Assembly (NCBI RefSeq): GCF_032118995.1
Contig: NC_092668.1
Coordinates: forward strand, 9,527,501 to 9,591,500
Direction: 5' to 3'
Length of the DNA: 64,000 nt
Source: Asterias amurensis
Lineage: Eukaryota; Echinodermata; Asteroidea; Forcipulatida; Asteriidae
The notes under the pieces are model-generated. The model was not told where the DNA came from and ran no database searches. It was given only the letters and a program-made list of their open reading frames with translations. Positions 47,106-59,195 of this stretch are shown here, piece by piece. The translations under genes were made by a program, and so were the position numbers. The first letter of the stretch is position 1. Every line of letters starts with the position of its first letter.

Positions 47106-50100
47106 CTATTAAGCAAACACAAATCAACTATTAAGCTAATTTAGAGAATAATAATAACTCATAATTTTAAAACTTTCAAAATGTGCACTCTCTGTTTGTT
47201 ATGTTGTTGCTGTTTATTCAATAAATGTGTCAATAATTGTGTAGCGAATGGCTAAAATGATGTCGGTTATTTACTTTGAAAATGAGTACTGATTATTAAA
47301 TTACCAGTCAAATATTTGTGTTGAATAAAGTTGATCCATTATTATTATTTTTTTTTTTTAGTCAGCGACAATGCACATACGGAGCCCTTTAAAGGGACAC
47401 ATATACAAGAAAAAAATCAACTTCACTATGCCAGCACTCTGTGATTCAATTCAAAACTATCACAATAATCATTCAATTTCATTTGAACCGACCTAGGGTT
47501 GATCGAATGATTAGGCATTTATCTCATTATTAATGGGCAAACACATTTCAGGAAGTTCCTGTCCAACAGTCCAACGTGCATGATGGGTGGCTATTATTAT
47601 AGTAGCTGGTCCACATTTATAACTTCGAGTTTCGAGAATTAAGATTCATTTTATTTCCACAGTATCAACAGATAAAACACACTACCCTCATATCACTCAA
47701 TAGCGATCAGTTTAAATAATACAATACAGTAAAGATACATCACTTATGAAAATAAATAAGACACCGCAGAGGTATCCATTAAGAAACAGATCTTGTATGC
47801 AATGGTCCCTAAAGACATGCATTTGCATTGAGACACATACTAATTGAGGTATAGACTCCAATAACAATTTTGAGGACCGGACTATTTAAACGCAAGAATA
47901 AAAGCGACATCAATCATTGATACCTTCCAGTTGCTGTGCGTTCGGTGTAGTGGTAATAGCTGATAGTATTGTTATCTTCGTGCCTGGGATAGAGGTCGTA
48001 CCAGTCGTAGTACATGTCCTCGGTAGTAAGGTTTCTCAATTCTCCAATGAGGTACTCGTTCAAGGGTAAGGGCCCACCGAACATCGTGTCATTTGTCACG
48101 TTGGTACCGGCGGTACAACACGTCGATATGTTCGTCAAACCTGCAGTCTGGTTCCTTCATAACAAAACAAAGTAAAACCAAACGGATTAGAAAAGGTATT
48201 GCTGCACTTCTAGCTTTTCGTTTAATGACAAGTTTGTGAATGTCATTATAGCAAACAAATTGTTGTCAAGATTTGCGACTTGGGGTACACATCGTGGATT
48301 GTATAGGTAAAATGTACGTAGATTGAGGGCGCTGCTCTGTGGCGACCACCCTGTGTAAAAAAATCCTCTGTACTTCTTGCCTTATTTCTGCTTTTTCACC
48401 TTATCGTCTGTGTTTTCTTTACGTTTGGGTCGTCCGTCCACTTGAATATGGCACATAGAGCAAAACTGTTTTGGATCTACACCATCTTAGTATGTGTTTC
48501 GAGCATTTTTAGCAGTGTTTTTACACTCTCCTCCGAGTCTACGTATGAATGCGAGTGGCCATTACAACATGCACGCATTGAATACACACAAAATGAACTA
48601 TTGAATTTCCGCGGGTCACCAGCAGCTTCTGCCACACCCAGTTTCGATATTCCAGAGGAATTGCTACGGAAACCACGCAAACGTAGACTTGATTCAAGTC
48701 CCATACTCGTGTGAGAGGTCCCTAAGCTATTACCTCAACTTACTATATAACAACACGTAGCATACACAGAGTACAGTGCGCGCTCGCCGTCAAAATGTGG
48801 TCCCGAGAATGGGACTTGACGAAGTCGTTTCTTACTCTGCACGTTGTTATTGGAAAATCTCCCCAAATGGGGAGATGTACAAAACCAATGGGAGCGTGGA
48901 AGCGCTGCCCTGCCGGTAAAATATTCATTATGTACTCTGTGACATCACAGTAGAAGACGTTGTAAGGCACGCGTCTATACGCGGCACGCACGTGGGGCGG
49001 GTAAACTCATTAGCAGGCAAGGGGGTGTCGGTGTCATAAGTCGTTTTATTGCACTTCCCAAAATTCAAATTTTGCAAACAAAACCGACCCCAATGTATGT
49101 TACAACGTATTACTTAAATTCAAATGAACATTTAGTGCTTTCTTTTTTATAATTAATTGGTTATTAAAAAATGTATTTCAATCATCAACTAAATACTTAA
49201 CCCACAAGTGACAAATGAACTAGTCTTCTTTTTGGGTGCGTTTGATTGGTCAAAACGTAACACGTAACATTGTTACATATTCATAAGTGAATACATTTAC
49301 ATACCAGGCGACTGCGACATCGTCAAGTCCCTGTCCCGCATGCGGAACAGGTTTTTTTCTGGGGATAGCACGGGATTGGGACTTGAGTCAAGTCTACGCA
49401 AACGGGGTAAGAAAAGTGGACTACACGAGTGCGTCTCCGAAGACGGAAGCTTAACCCACCACTTCCGACAATTATTACCGGTAATGCCCGTTCTCTCTGT
49501 AATAAACTTGATGAACTTAATGCAAATACAAAGTACTTACACGAGTATAGAGATTGCAGTTTTATGTGCTTCAGTGAAACCTGGTTTAATGATATGCATA
49601 CTTCAACTGATATTGATGGTTTCATATGTGAACGCATGGACAGAACCCAAGAATCGGGAAAAACTATTGGCGGTGGAGTCTGTATTTACGTGAATCGTAA
49701 ATGGTGTACTAACATCTGTATTAAAGAAAAACTCTGCTCGCCTGATATCGAGCTTATAACGGTGGGGCTACGACCATTTTATCTACCAAGAGAATTCCCT
49801 CAGATCTTTGTGACTGTTGTTTACATTCCACCTCAAGCTGATGCTGACAATGCTGTGGCCAAAATCGCAAGGATTACACTCGAACTGGAAAAGAAATCAC
49901 CCGATGCAGTTAACATAATAACAGGTGATTTCAACCATTGTGATCTTGAACCAGTGATGCCCCACTATTTCCAATATGTGGACATTCCCACCAGAGGTCA
50001 ACGTACTCTTGACAAGTGTTACGGAAACATTCCTGCTGCATATCGGGCATATGGAAAGGCACCTCTCGGCATGTCTGATCATGACATGGTTCACCTGCTT

Positions 50101-53100
50101 CCAAAATATAAACAGAAACTTAAGCAAATAAAACCAGTCATCAAAAAGTCAAGAAATGGGACAAACAGAACATCGAAACCTTACGATGCTGTTTCGAAAC
50201 CACGAACTGGAACATCTTTATAGACCCTGCTTCAATTGATCAAACTACTGATGTCATCACTGACTACATAAAGTTCTGTGAAAACCTAGTCATCCCAGAA
50301 ATTGAAGTTAAAATTTACCCCAACAATAAAAACTGGCTAAACAAAGAAGTTCGTCATCTCATTAAACAAAAGCACCGGGCACATTCCAATAACGAGGATC
50401 AAGTGAAACGTGAGTTAAATTCGGAAATCAAAGAACAAATCCGTCTCTGCAAGAAACAGTATGGCAAGAACCTTGAAAGAAAGTTTAACGATGGTGACCC
50501 CAAAAGTGGATGGAATGCCATGAAAGACATCACAGGTTATGGAAATCGTAACAAATGGGCTGGTCCTCAAGGAGATCCAAAAGAATACCTGGACGACTTG
50601 AACCAATTCTACCGGCGGTTTGATAACAATAGCCCTCTCCATGACCTAGCTAAGATCAACTGTGTGCTACATTTGCTTCAAACATCAATGATAACAATAG
50701 AACTCTGCTGACAACTGCCCAAGTTGAAAAGTCCTTCAAAAATATCAAACCCATTAATAAAGCTGCAGGACCAGACGGGATCTCTGGAAGGATCCTTAAA
50801 AACCTGCTGTAAAGAACTGGCTGAAATCTTTAGACAACTTTTCCAATGGTCTCTTGACTACCATATCGTCCCTAGGATTTGGAAAGCATCAACCATCACT
50901 CCTGTCCCCAAGATGTCAAAGTCAAAGGAGTCAAATGACTTTAGACCAATTGCTCTCACAGCCACCGTGATGAAATGTTTCGAACATATTATTAAAGACG
51001 TACTTTTAGATGAAACTAATAACTTGTTGGACCCTTTTCAGTTTGCCTACCGGGCAAACCGTGGTGTATCGGATTGCATAATACTTACGAACATCTTGAC
51101 AAACCTAAAACCTATGTGCGTACCTTGTTCATTGATTTTTCTTCAGCTTTTAACACCATTAAACCACATATTCTTCTAAGTAAATTGCTAAATATGAATA
51201 TTAACCCACATCTTGCCCTCTGGATTGCTGATTTTTTAAATTTTAGGCCACAAAGGGTAAGATTTGCCAACACGTTTTCTGACATCACTCATATTAGCAC
51301 AGGTGTTCCCCAAGGTTGTGTTTTGCCACCATTGCTATTTTCTATGTATACCAGTGACTTCCATTTAGATAATAATAAGTGTGTTCTTACCAAATATGCA
51401 GACGACACAGCCCTAACAGGGCTCATTACAAATAATGATGAGGTTTGGTACATAAATGAAATAACTAAGTTTATTGTTTGGTGCGAAAACAATTATCTAG
51501 TACTGAATGTAAACAAAACTAAAGAAATTGTATTTGATTTCCGTAAAACTGCAAACACTATTGAACCTGTTACAATCAAGGAAGAATCTGTTGAGATTGT
51601 CAAAGAGTTGAAGTATTTGGGTACATTTATTGATAGCAAACTAAACTGGAATGCAAATACTACCCATGTGTATAAAGATCTAATCAACGGCTTTACTTTT
51701 TAAGGAAATTGAAATCGTTTAACGTTAACACGAACATTCTTAAGCTTTTTTATCAGAGTACAATTCAATCTATTTTAAGCTTTTGTTGTGTCTGTTGGTT
51801 TAATTCCCTCTCCCAATTTAACTCTGAGAAGCTCCAACGTATTACTAAACGAGCTAGCAGGATTATTGGAGCTGACGTTAAAGGCATGCGTGAGATTATC
51901 AATGATTGTATCATTTCCCAAATCAATAAGATCATTTGCGACCCCAACCACCCTCTGCACCCTCACATTATCCAAAACCACTCAGGCAGGATCCGGCAAC
52001 TACGTTTAAAGACCAACAGGTTTAAGGATTCTTTTCTCCCCAGTGCAATTCAGCTTTTTAACAGTAGATGGTCGAGATAATTTGGTTCACTCTCATTTGT
52101 TGTACTTTTTACAAGCTCGCCACATATTTTTATCTCTATATTTGTATATTTTTCCGTAATTTGTAATTCTATTCTTGTTGTCTATTTTTGCTATGCCTTT
52201 CTTGTATGTATTGTATAGTCTCCTTTACACAGGGAAGACAAATTTCATGTTTTTTTATCATGACAATAAAATCTTTTTAATCTTTAATCTTTAATCTTTT
52301 ATTTATACGACGAGCAAGATCAATATTGTTTAAGTCAATATCGGCACAAATATTTACGACTTGGGGTACATACACATTGGCGTTATTGCGATATGGGGCA
52401 CAAAACGTGAATATTTTGACCAAAATTAGCATAAACATTATTCGTGCGATGTTCATTAATAAAGCCAAGGAAAGGCCGACAAAATAGTAATGATAACAAC
52501 AATGATCGGAATACAATACTAAAACACATTACACGTCATACATATCAGTAATGACAAAAAATAAAATATGTACATGTAGTCCTATATAGAAAATGTTTAA
52601 TATCGTTGTTCAACTCTCATAATGTTGTCGCGTGCCATCGGGTTGAAACTTGATAACCATTGTGTATCACGTGCATCTATAAAGTACATGTTCAGTCAAA
52701 GATGGTTAAATGTGTACTTTTCGGCCTGTCCTGTTTGCCCGCCAGTGTCGGTTCAAGCTTTTTGTATTTGCTTTTCTGGTTTTTCTTTCATTTTTTTTTA
52801 AACACTTACATATCTATGTAAATGTTTATATATGAACTATTTTTACTTGTAAATGTACCTTTGGCCTGCTTGGCCGCCAGTGCAGTTAATAAATCATAAT
52901 AATAATATTAAAACTTACAAGCGACACACCAGACAATGGGACGTTCTGTTTAAGACGCAGACCACAGCGTCGGGATTTGCGTCAGGTCCACCGGCTGGAC
53001 TTTGGCTATCTAGCCACGGATACGGGGCTGTCACAAGACCGTTCGTTCCATTACAACAACTGTCAAAGGCAAAAAATATATAACACATCAAGGGACAGTT

Positions 53101-53637
53101 TCTAATGTTTCGAGACATTTATTCAAAATTTTCGAGATAACCAGTGGACAGGAATTACAATCTAAGCTTGCCTGTTGCATTAATAAACCCTAAAGTTCCA
53201 TTAACAATATGGAAACAAAACACTTTCATTTAGGTGGTATAGAAAACGAGGGAATTTGACTTTTATATAGAGCAGGTTTGGCAGGAGATTCTGTTTCCCA
53301 CTTCCCAATAGCAAACTGTGTGTAAACCACAGACATAAAGTTCTTTATGTCTGTGGTGCAAACTACATCTGATAGCGCCCTCTGTTGAATCCTCCTCCTC
53401 CAGTTCATGTTTAATTCCAACATGGAGGACTGAATGTCCGGCGGAAAGAATTCCCTGGAACACCGGAGTACCAAAATGCCTACATCAAGCTAAACAAGCC
53501 TTTTGCTGTAGAAGATATTGAGAAACTTACTTTACCGGAAGCTCCTCATCACATGTGTCTACGGGAGTACTGGCATTAATGGTCAGCACCAAAGCAAGCG
53601 TGCATACGAAGAGCACTGAATAAGAAAGCTCGGCCAT
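46937..53637 (-). CDS. Novel secreted cysteine-rich glycoprotein gene, four coding exons
   Basis: Four minus-strand segments join to 648 coding bases (215 residues plus TAG): 53637-53531, 53059-52919, 48154-47924 and 47105-46937. Every junction has GT..AG and phase 2, and each exon length fits exactly. Residues 1 to about 22 (MAELSYSVLFVCTLALVLT) are a signal peptide. The mature part has 10 Cys, two of them as CC pairs, and about 10 Asn-X-Ser/Thr sequons (for example NGT, NRT, NQT, NIS, NVT, NDT, NLT, NMT, NYS). There is no transmembrane segment. I do not recognise the family; it should be exported, disulphide-bonded and heavily N-glycosylated. A good acceptor (TTATTCATTTAG) 17 bp before the ATG implies an upstream 5' UTR exon. 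Intron 2 holds a LINE with a nested DNA transposon in antisense. The frame is unbroken, unlike most sequence around it. Confidence 0.72.
47106..47923. other. Intron 3 of the secreted glycoprotein gene
   Basis: 818 bp bounded by GTATCA and TTAATAG on the minus strand. AT-rich with a T-run at 47347-47360; no repeat recognised. Confidence 0.6.
47924..48154 (-). CDS. Secreted glycoprotein gene, coding exon 3
   Basis: Acceptor TTTGTTATGAAG/G and donor GGAAG/GTATCA. Encodes 76 full codons with a CC pair (STCCTAG), five or six sequons and a Tyr/Asp-rich patch (MYYDWYDLYP) that may be surface-exposed. Confidence 0.68.
48320..52302 (+). mobile_element. CR1/L2-group LINE, degenerate, inside intron 2
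   Basis: The leading frame starts near 48442 (to FDIPEELLRKPRKRR) and is interrupted by a DNA transposon at 48684-49396. The apurinic-type endonuclease then follows (NARSLCNKLDEL, SETWF, GGGVCIYV, VYIPPQ, GDFNH, SDHDMVHLLP). The reverse transcriptase has AAGPDGISG, DFRPIALTATVMKCFE, LFIDFSSAFNT, GVPQGCVLPPLL and the catalytic YADD near 51395. A C-terminal domain ends at 52080. The 3' end is TGACAATAAAATC with AATCTTT repeated, as in L2-like elements. About six frameshifts are visible (near 49415, 50150, 50680, 50800, 51085 and 51695), so it is dead. It lies on the opposite strand to the host gene. The exact 5' end is uncertain. Confidence 0.88.
48684..49396. mobile_element. hAT-like non-autonomous DNA transposon nested in the LINE
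   Basis: 713 bp. Inverted ends TAGACTTGATTCAAGTCCC and TAGACTTGACTCAAGTCCC (inverse of the right end). The flanks are an exact 8-bp duplication, CGCAAACG at 48676-48683 and 49397-49404. Removing it restores continuity of the LINE's RKPRKRG/KKSG region. No transposase. The 8-bp duplication suggests the hAT superfamily. Confidence 0.88.
52303..52918. other. Remainder of intron 2 of the secreted glycoprotein gene
   Basis: Sequence between the LINE tail and the donor of exon 2. It repeats the phrase GACTTGGGGTACA seen at 48279, on the other side of the LINE, but not adjacent to its ends. Confidence 0.5.
52919..53059 (-). CDS. Secreted glycoprotein gene, coding exon 2
   Basis: Strong acceptor TTTTTTGCCTTTGACAG and donor CGCTT/GTAAGT. 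Encodes the CCNGTNG start, a Pro/Gly-rich loop and three Cys in VVCVLNRTSHCLVCR. Confidence 0.7.
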
Positions 53638-53654
53638 TGTACTGTATTTCAAAT
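53531..53654 (-). CDS. Secreted glycoprotein gene, first coding exon
   Basis: Seventeen untranslated bases after the acceptor, then ATG at 53637, 35 codons and two bases up to AA/GTAAGT. It carries the signal peptide and the first mature Cys (VDTCDEE). Confidence 0.65.
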
Positions 53655-53719
53655 CTAAATGAATAAAACAAAGAATTGAAAACACAATGAATCTCTTTAT
53701 GATGTTTATACAATGTTTG

Positions 53720-56660
53720 GGAGGCAGCCCACCTAGGAGAAGGAAAACTCTGATTTCAAACCCGGGCAGGTGAGGCTCGTCAGCCATGGCAACCCATCGA
53801 AGCTATTTGGCAGCGGGAATAGTGGATATGTATAGCACCGTCTTACATTATGGCTATAGGCGCCAGTCGACATACCGACTGTACGGCGACAGTCACCGCG
53901 AGGGCTGGGCCCCTTCAGGCGGTTGAGGACGCCGCACCGCGGTTCCCCTCCGGCAACCCCTGCAGCAGCACCAGTGTCGGGTCGTATCGACACCTGTCTT
54001 TCCACCCGGGTTACACTGGGAAAGCCGAGAGGACCCCACGGCGACTGGCATCCGCCCTGAGGTCTAATTTGTGTGCCAAGTCAGCAGAGGAAGTCCCACG
54101 GCGATGGTGAGGAAGGCGACGACAGCAGGCTTGAGCAGCTGGGAGCTGTTAGCTTGACTCCCACATGTGGGCGGCCCAGATGTGATGGTCGTTCGCTCGT
54201 CAACCCTGAGCAGAGGCGACGTTCGGTCCTGTCTGAGTGACCAGGCAGCTTTTTCTAGAGACAGCACTGCCTGCCTCAATCCGAGGACGCCCCTAGAAAA
54301 GGTGGGGTACACAAAGCCTGCTCAAACTAACCCTGGCCAGACTATCGCGACTGGCGGGGCTCTACTAATGCGATCGAAAAACACAAAAATTGCCTCGAAA
54401 GATACAACTGGTTCTATCCAGCTGGAATGTGCGGACTCTACTTGACCGTGCCAACAATGAGCGACCGGAACGGAAAACTGCTATAGTCGACAGAGAGCTA
54501 GCAAGATATCACGTCGACCTGGCTGCGCTGTCGGAAACACGGTTTACTGGACAAGGGTCGCTTGTAACCACCAAGTTGCGAGCTGCCAAAGCAAAGGTAC
54601 AAGCAGCAACTCGGGATATGAAAAACAACTGGTGGCTAAGAAAGGCTGAAGAGCTGCAAAGCTTTGCGGACACCAACAACACCAAGGCCTTCTATGACTG
54701 TCTAAAGGAGATCTATGGCCCGACGCAGTGCGGAACAAATCCCGTTCTGAGCGCGGACAGTGAACAGCTGTACACGTCACCTGAGGACATACTGCGACGA
54801 TGGAAAGACCATTTTCAAACTCTACTTAACCAACCATCCTGCGCTGATGATGAAGCGATTGACCGAATAAAGAGTCGCCCTATGCACAGCGAGCTAGACC
54901 ACCCACCCACCATGGACGAGCTCGTCAAGGCGATCAAGAACACCAGCTCAGGAAAAGCTCCTGGCGCAGATGGCATCCCCGCTGAGATTTTCAAGAGGGG
55001 TGGACCAGAGCTCCAAGCTGCTCTGCTGGACCTCTTTACCACCTGCTGGGAAAAGGGTGAGCTACCCCAAGACTTCAAGGATGCCACTATTATCAACATC
55101 TACAAGCGTAAAGGTGACCGACGCGTATGTGGGAACCATCGGGGAATCTCGCTGCTATCCATCGCTGGCAAAATCCTGGCGAAAATCATTCTATCTCGCC
55201 TGCAGTGCATATCTGAAGAAGTGCTTCCAGAGAGTCAGTGCGGTTTCCGCAGCAGTCGGAGCACTGTGGATATGATTTTTGCCATTCGTCAGCTGCAGGA
55301 GAAGGCAATTGAGCAAAATATGCCCCTCTTTGCCATCTTTGTGGATTTTACGAAAGCGTTCGACACTGTCGGGAGATGCACACTATGGCGCATTCTCAAG
55401 AAGTATGGTTGCCCTCCAAAGCTAACCGCCCTCATCAAGGCTTTTCACACCGACATGACGGCGAGTGTCTCAGTGGCTGGTGAAAGATCTGAACCCTTTG
55501 ACGTGAAGCATGGAGTCAAACAGGGCTGTGTGCTTGCACCTACGCTTTTTGCTCTCTTCCTAACGGCAGTAATTGAGGACATGTCAAATGACCTCACGAG
55601 TGGCGTGTACATCCGCACCAGGTCGGACGGTGGCCTGTTTAATCTCTCACGGCTACGTTCTCACCGTAAAACCCTTGTGAGATGTCTCCGCGATCTCCTG
55701 TATGCCGACGACACTGCACTGGTAGCTCACTCCCTTCCTGACATACAAGAAATCCTTAACCGCTTTACACAATCAGCAAGTGCCTTCGGGCTGTCAATCA
55801 ACATCAAGAAGACAGAGGTGCTATATCAACCTGCTCCTGGTCAAACCCCCATGAAGCCCGACATTCTGCTGGATGGGAGCCCACTCAACGTCGTCCAAAC
55901 GTTCAAGTACCTTGGCTCCACTCTCGCACTGGAAACACTCTAGATGCAAAGCTCAAATGCAGGGTTAAGGCTGCAGCTGCGTCATTTGCTCGCCTGAAAG
56001 ACCGACTGTGGAGTCAGCGTGGCATCAGACTGACCACAAAGTGCAAGACATACCGGGCCGTGGTACTGAGCGCTATGCTCTACTCGGCAGAAACCTTCAC
56101 ACTCTACAGAAGACACATTAACAGGCTCTCCACCGTGCAGCTGAGACATCTCCGCACAATAATGGGTATTTCCTGGAAGGATAAGGTCACCAACGTCGAA
56201 GTTCTCAATCGCGCCAACATGCCTTCCATCGAATCGATCCTGGCCCAAATACAGCTGCGCTGGACTGGACACGTTATCCGGATGCCAGAGGAACGTATCC
56301 CAAAGACCCTCCTATACAGCGAGTTGTCCTTAGGGAAGCGCACCCGTGGGCGCCCTCTGCTCCGCTACAAAGATGTGGTAAAGAGAACCATAAGAGCAGC
56401 AGACATGCCAGCTGACTGGGAATGCCTGGCAAAAGACCGGCCTGCTTGGCGACGGCTTGTCCAACAGGGCGCTGGGCGTATACAAGTTTCATGGGCCCAG
56501 AGCCAGGAGGAGCGACGTGCACGAACGCACGCCCGTGCTGAAGGACGACCTCTGCAGGCATCATCTGACAAGATGGCCTGACGATGACAATGTTTAATTG
56601 TACTGATTCCAACCGAAACCTTCCACTTTCTAAAGACCAAACCCACACCCAGAACAAATT
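53720..56660 (+). mobile_element. RTE-like LINE with endonuclease mostly deleted
   Basis: Long GC-rich 5' leader (to about 54390), then an open frame of ~517 codons ending at 55943. It opens with the start of an endonuclease (SSWNVRTLLD, DLAALSETRF) and jumps in frame at ~54566 (GQGSL/VTTKL) to the linker before the reverse transcriptase. About 200 residues expected in the family, including the catalytic endonuclease core, are missing. RT motifs are complete: SSGKAPGADGIPAE, NHRGISLLSIAGKI, CGFRSSRSTVDM, FVDFTKAFDTV, GVKQGCVLAPTLF, YADDTAL. One base is missing near 55930, after GSTLA. The C-terminal domain continues in the other frame to 56581 (RWTGHVIRM, DRPAWRR). It resembles endonuclease-RT LINEs often labelled RTE or craniofacial-development-protein-2-like; subfamily uncertain. 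Confidence 0.87.
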
Positions 56661-56664
56661 TGTA

Positions 56665-58076
56665 AAGTATGTCATCCCTCGACCTGTCCTTACCAATATT
56701 TTAGGAATATATTACCAACGCTTGCCAATGCTTGCCCATGCCTTACAATAGCTTACGAAAGTTGCCAACGCTTACGCACGCTTTACCAACGTTACCAATG
56801 GCTACCAATGCTTACGGAAATCGACGGCGAATGACCGTCTTCGCAACATTCGCTGAAATTTCGAAAGCGCTTCCCGATGCTGCTTTCACACTGTTGCGAA
56901 TAATATGCTAGCGAATGTGCTTACGAAAGGAAATATTTTGACCATCACCCAAACTTCGCAACATCCGCCGTGTCTCCGTAAGCGTAGCCTTGTCCAAGGC
57001 TCTTTACGCAAGCACCGGCCCGCTCTGAATTCACGAACTGCATAGATACTATACCGCAACGAGGCCGGATCAGATCCGGCCTCGTTTTGTAACCTCGTTG
57101 ATACCTCAAAAGCCATGCTTCGACCGCGCGGTATCAAGTACTGTTGTGTGCCGTGCGGTATAGTATCTATGCATTTCGTGAAGTCAGTAGCGGGCCGGTG
57201 CTTGCGTAAATAGCCTTGGACAACGCTACCGTAAGCATTGTTAACAAATTCGGAATGTTCACTACGAAGATCAGTTAATTTAGAAAACGCTTTCTAAATT
57301 TCAGCAAATGTTGCGAAGACGGTCATTCGCCGTCGATTTTCGTAAGCATTGGTAAAGAATGCATAAGCGTTGACAACGTTCGTAAAGGCATGCATGAGGC
57401 GATTGTAACTTTCGCCGGGTCCCCTTCCTTGAAAATCAAATGTGGCGGTTTTTTTCAAAAGTCAAACGAACATTAAGCCAGAGGCAGATTCGCTCCGCAG
57501 ATCTTACCAATCGCGGACGCATAATCAAATGTTCGTTACATTCGTAAGGATATGGTAAGGCATTGGCAACGTTGGTAAGACACTCGTAACATTCCTAAAG
57601 TGCGTACTTAACGTTTATGAGCCCATTCGTAAGCATTCGCAAGGCATTTGCTGCGTTTATCTGAAATTTTTCGTAAGCTCATTCGCAACATTCGCAACAT
57701 CCTTTTTAAGGCATGGGCAAGCATTAGCAAGCGTTGGTAAGCATTCGTAATGTATTCGTAAGATGGTAAGGGGAGGGCGAGGGATGACCGAGGGGTGACC
57801 GAGATGAAAATACTCACTATCCTATCGCAGTTTTGGGCGAATTCACCGCCAATTCAAATACTCAAGAATATATTCAAATTCGCAAGAATAATCGCCACCG
57901 TGTGATTGACCGATCTTCGTAAGGTGGAGAATACATCAGAACATTCAGAATTTGTTTACCGACGCTAACGAAGACACGGCGAATGTTGCCAAGTATGAGC
58001 GATTGCCAAATGTTTCTATTTGTAAGCACATTCGCTAGCAAGTTCGCCACAGTGTGAGAGTAGCATCGCCAGGGGG
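56665..58076. mobile_element. Large foldback element with nested palindromes
   Basis: Left arm GTCATCCCTCGACCTGTCC plus many TTACCAATGCTTAC-like words. The inverse set lies on the right, ending GGGCGAGGGATGACC near 57788, and the right arm runs on to CACAGTGTGAGAG near 58070. The centre (about 56980-57240) is a second palindrome: TTACGCAAGCACCGGCCCGC and GCATAGATACTATACCGC each recur inverted around a GAGGCCGGATCAGATCCGGC core. No coding frame. It starts immediately after the LINE's 3' end. Confidence 0.75.
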
Positions 58077-58083
58077 AGAGTAG

Positions 58084-58195
58084 CATATAGCCGCGTTCGC
58101 GATATTTTTCCCAGCTCAGTTGCGGCAGAATCAACAGGGGGCGCTGTTTAAGGGGATTTCGTCAAAGAAACATATAAATAATGCATGTTAGCTTC
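58084..58195. repeat. Repeat Y, inverted partner of 62090-62180
   Basis: GCTCAGTTGCGGCAGAATCA, GGGGGCGCTGTT and ATTTCGTCAAAGAAACATAT recur on the opposite strand 4 kb away. Either the two ends of one large element or two independent insertions. Confidence 0.55.
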
Positions 58196-58561
58196 TTGTC
58201 GCACGTTTTCAATCCACCTTGCATTGCCGCGTGTGTGTGTGGCTGAGTGATAGCATAGTACTGGCTGATACGGACAGAGCTGTTGTGAGCTGTTGTGTGC
58301 CGCGTATTTGTAACACAGTGTAATATACACGATACATAGCGTTGCTACAGCACTATAAGTAAAGCGAGTTTTTGGAACATGCTGTGTGCCACAAATCTAA
58401 TTTATCTACTGTTTTTTTTTTCGTGGGGGGGGCGGGGCGGTAAGAGCGTAGGCCTCTTTTTAGTTTATTCTCATCTGAATTGGTCTTGTAAACTTTCTGG
58501 TCAATAGGCTGCATGTATAACGGGAGCACTTAACGTGAACGTCAAAAAAGTGTTTTGCAGG

Positions 58562-59195
58562 CAGAGATGCCAAGTCCAGAGGCTATAGCTATGTGTGAGA
58601 TTTTTCAAAGCTCAACCCCCATCCCCCCGGAAAAAAAAAATTGCCAGTTTAAGAAGGCCTTTTTAAATCGCCGCCCAACCTTTTTTTTTTATAAATAAAT
58701 AAAACAATGTGAAATTTAATTGTGGACAAAAAAGTGTTTCAAAATGCATCAAAAGCCTCCTCAGAATAATTAAAACTCACTTGAGGTACACAGGAGATGT
58801 TGATGGTTAATGTGGAGGTTCGATTGTGTCAGATTATATCCTTCCAAACTTGAAAAAAATAGACTAAAAATGATGTCCAAAATCAATCGCTCACTTCTTC
58901 TGCCTGTTGTGTCTTCGCTAGTGGAGCGCATTTCAACTAATTTGCTAAAAGAATCGGAACAAACTTGTGCGCAATAAGCGTTTTGCGCTCTGCCGAATTT
59001 GAGCTGAACCTACTGGATGAGCAAAAGCGTGCGCAATCTGCAAATTTGCGCTCTGTTTGTACAAATTTTGTACAAAAAATGTCGTTAATTTTTTTTCCCC
59101 GATCTCGCCCCAATAATGGTTGATGTGCGTGTGAGCGTGAGACAGAGCCCAAATGCGTGAGTCTCACGCCTCATGCGTGAGACTTGGCAGGTCTG
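58562..59195. mobile_element. hAT-like non-autonomous element, CAG ends
   Basis: Left CAGAGATGCCAAGTC and right GACTTGGCAGGTCTG are inverse of each other. The GCGTGAG/CTCACGC words at 59110-59180 match the usual inner part of such ends. No clear target duplication; no transposase. Confidence 0.6.

Noticed and set aside
48442-48714. Possible small secreted protein on the plus strand
   Set aside because: The IPEELLRKPRKRR part and position fit the start of the LINE ORF; the last residues are the inserted DNA transposon.
48277-52365. Shared phrase GACTTGGGGTACA on both sides of the first LINE as a target-site duplication
   Set aside because: Neither copy is adjacent to the element ends; probably an older local duplication or chance.
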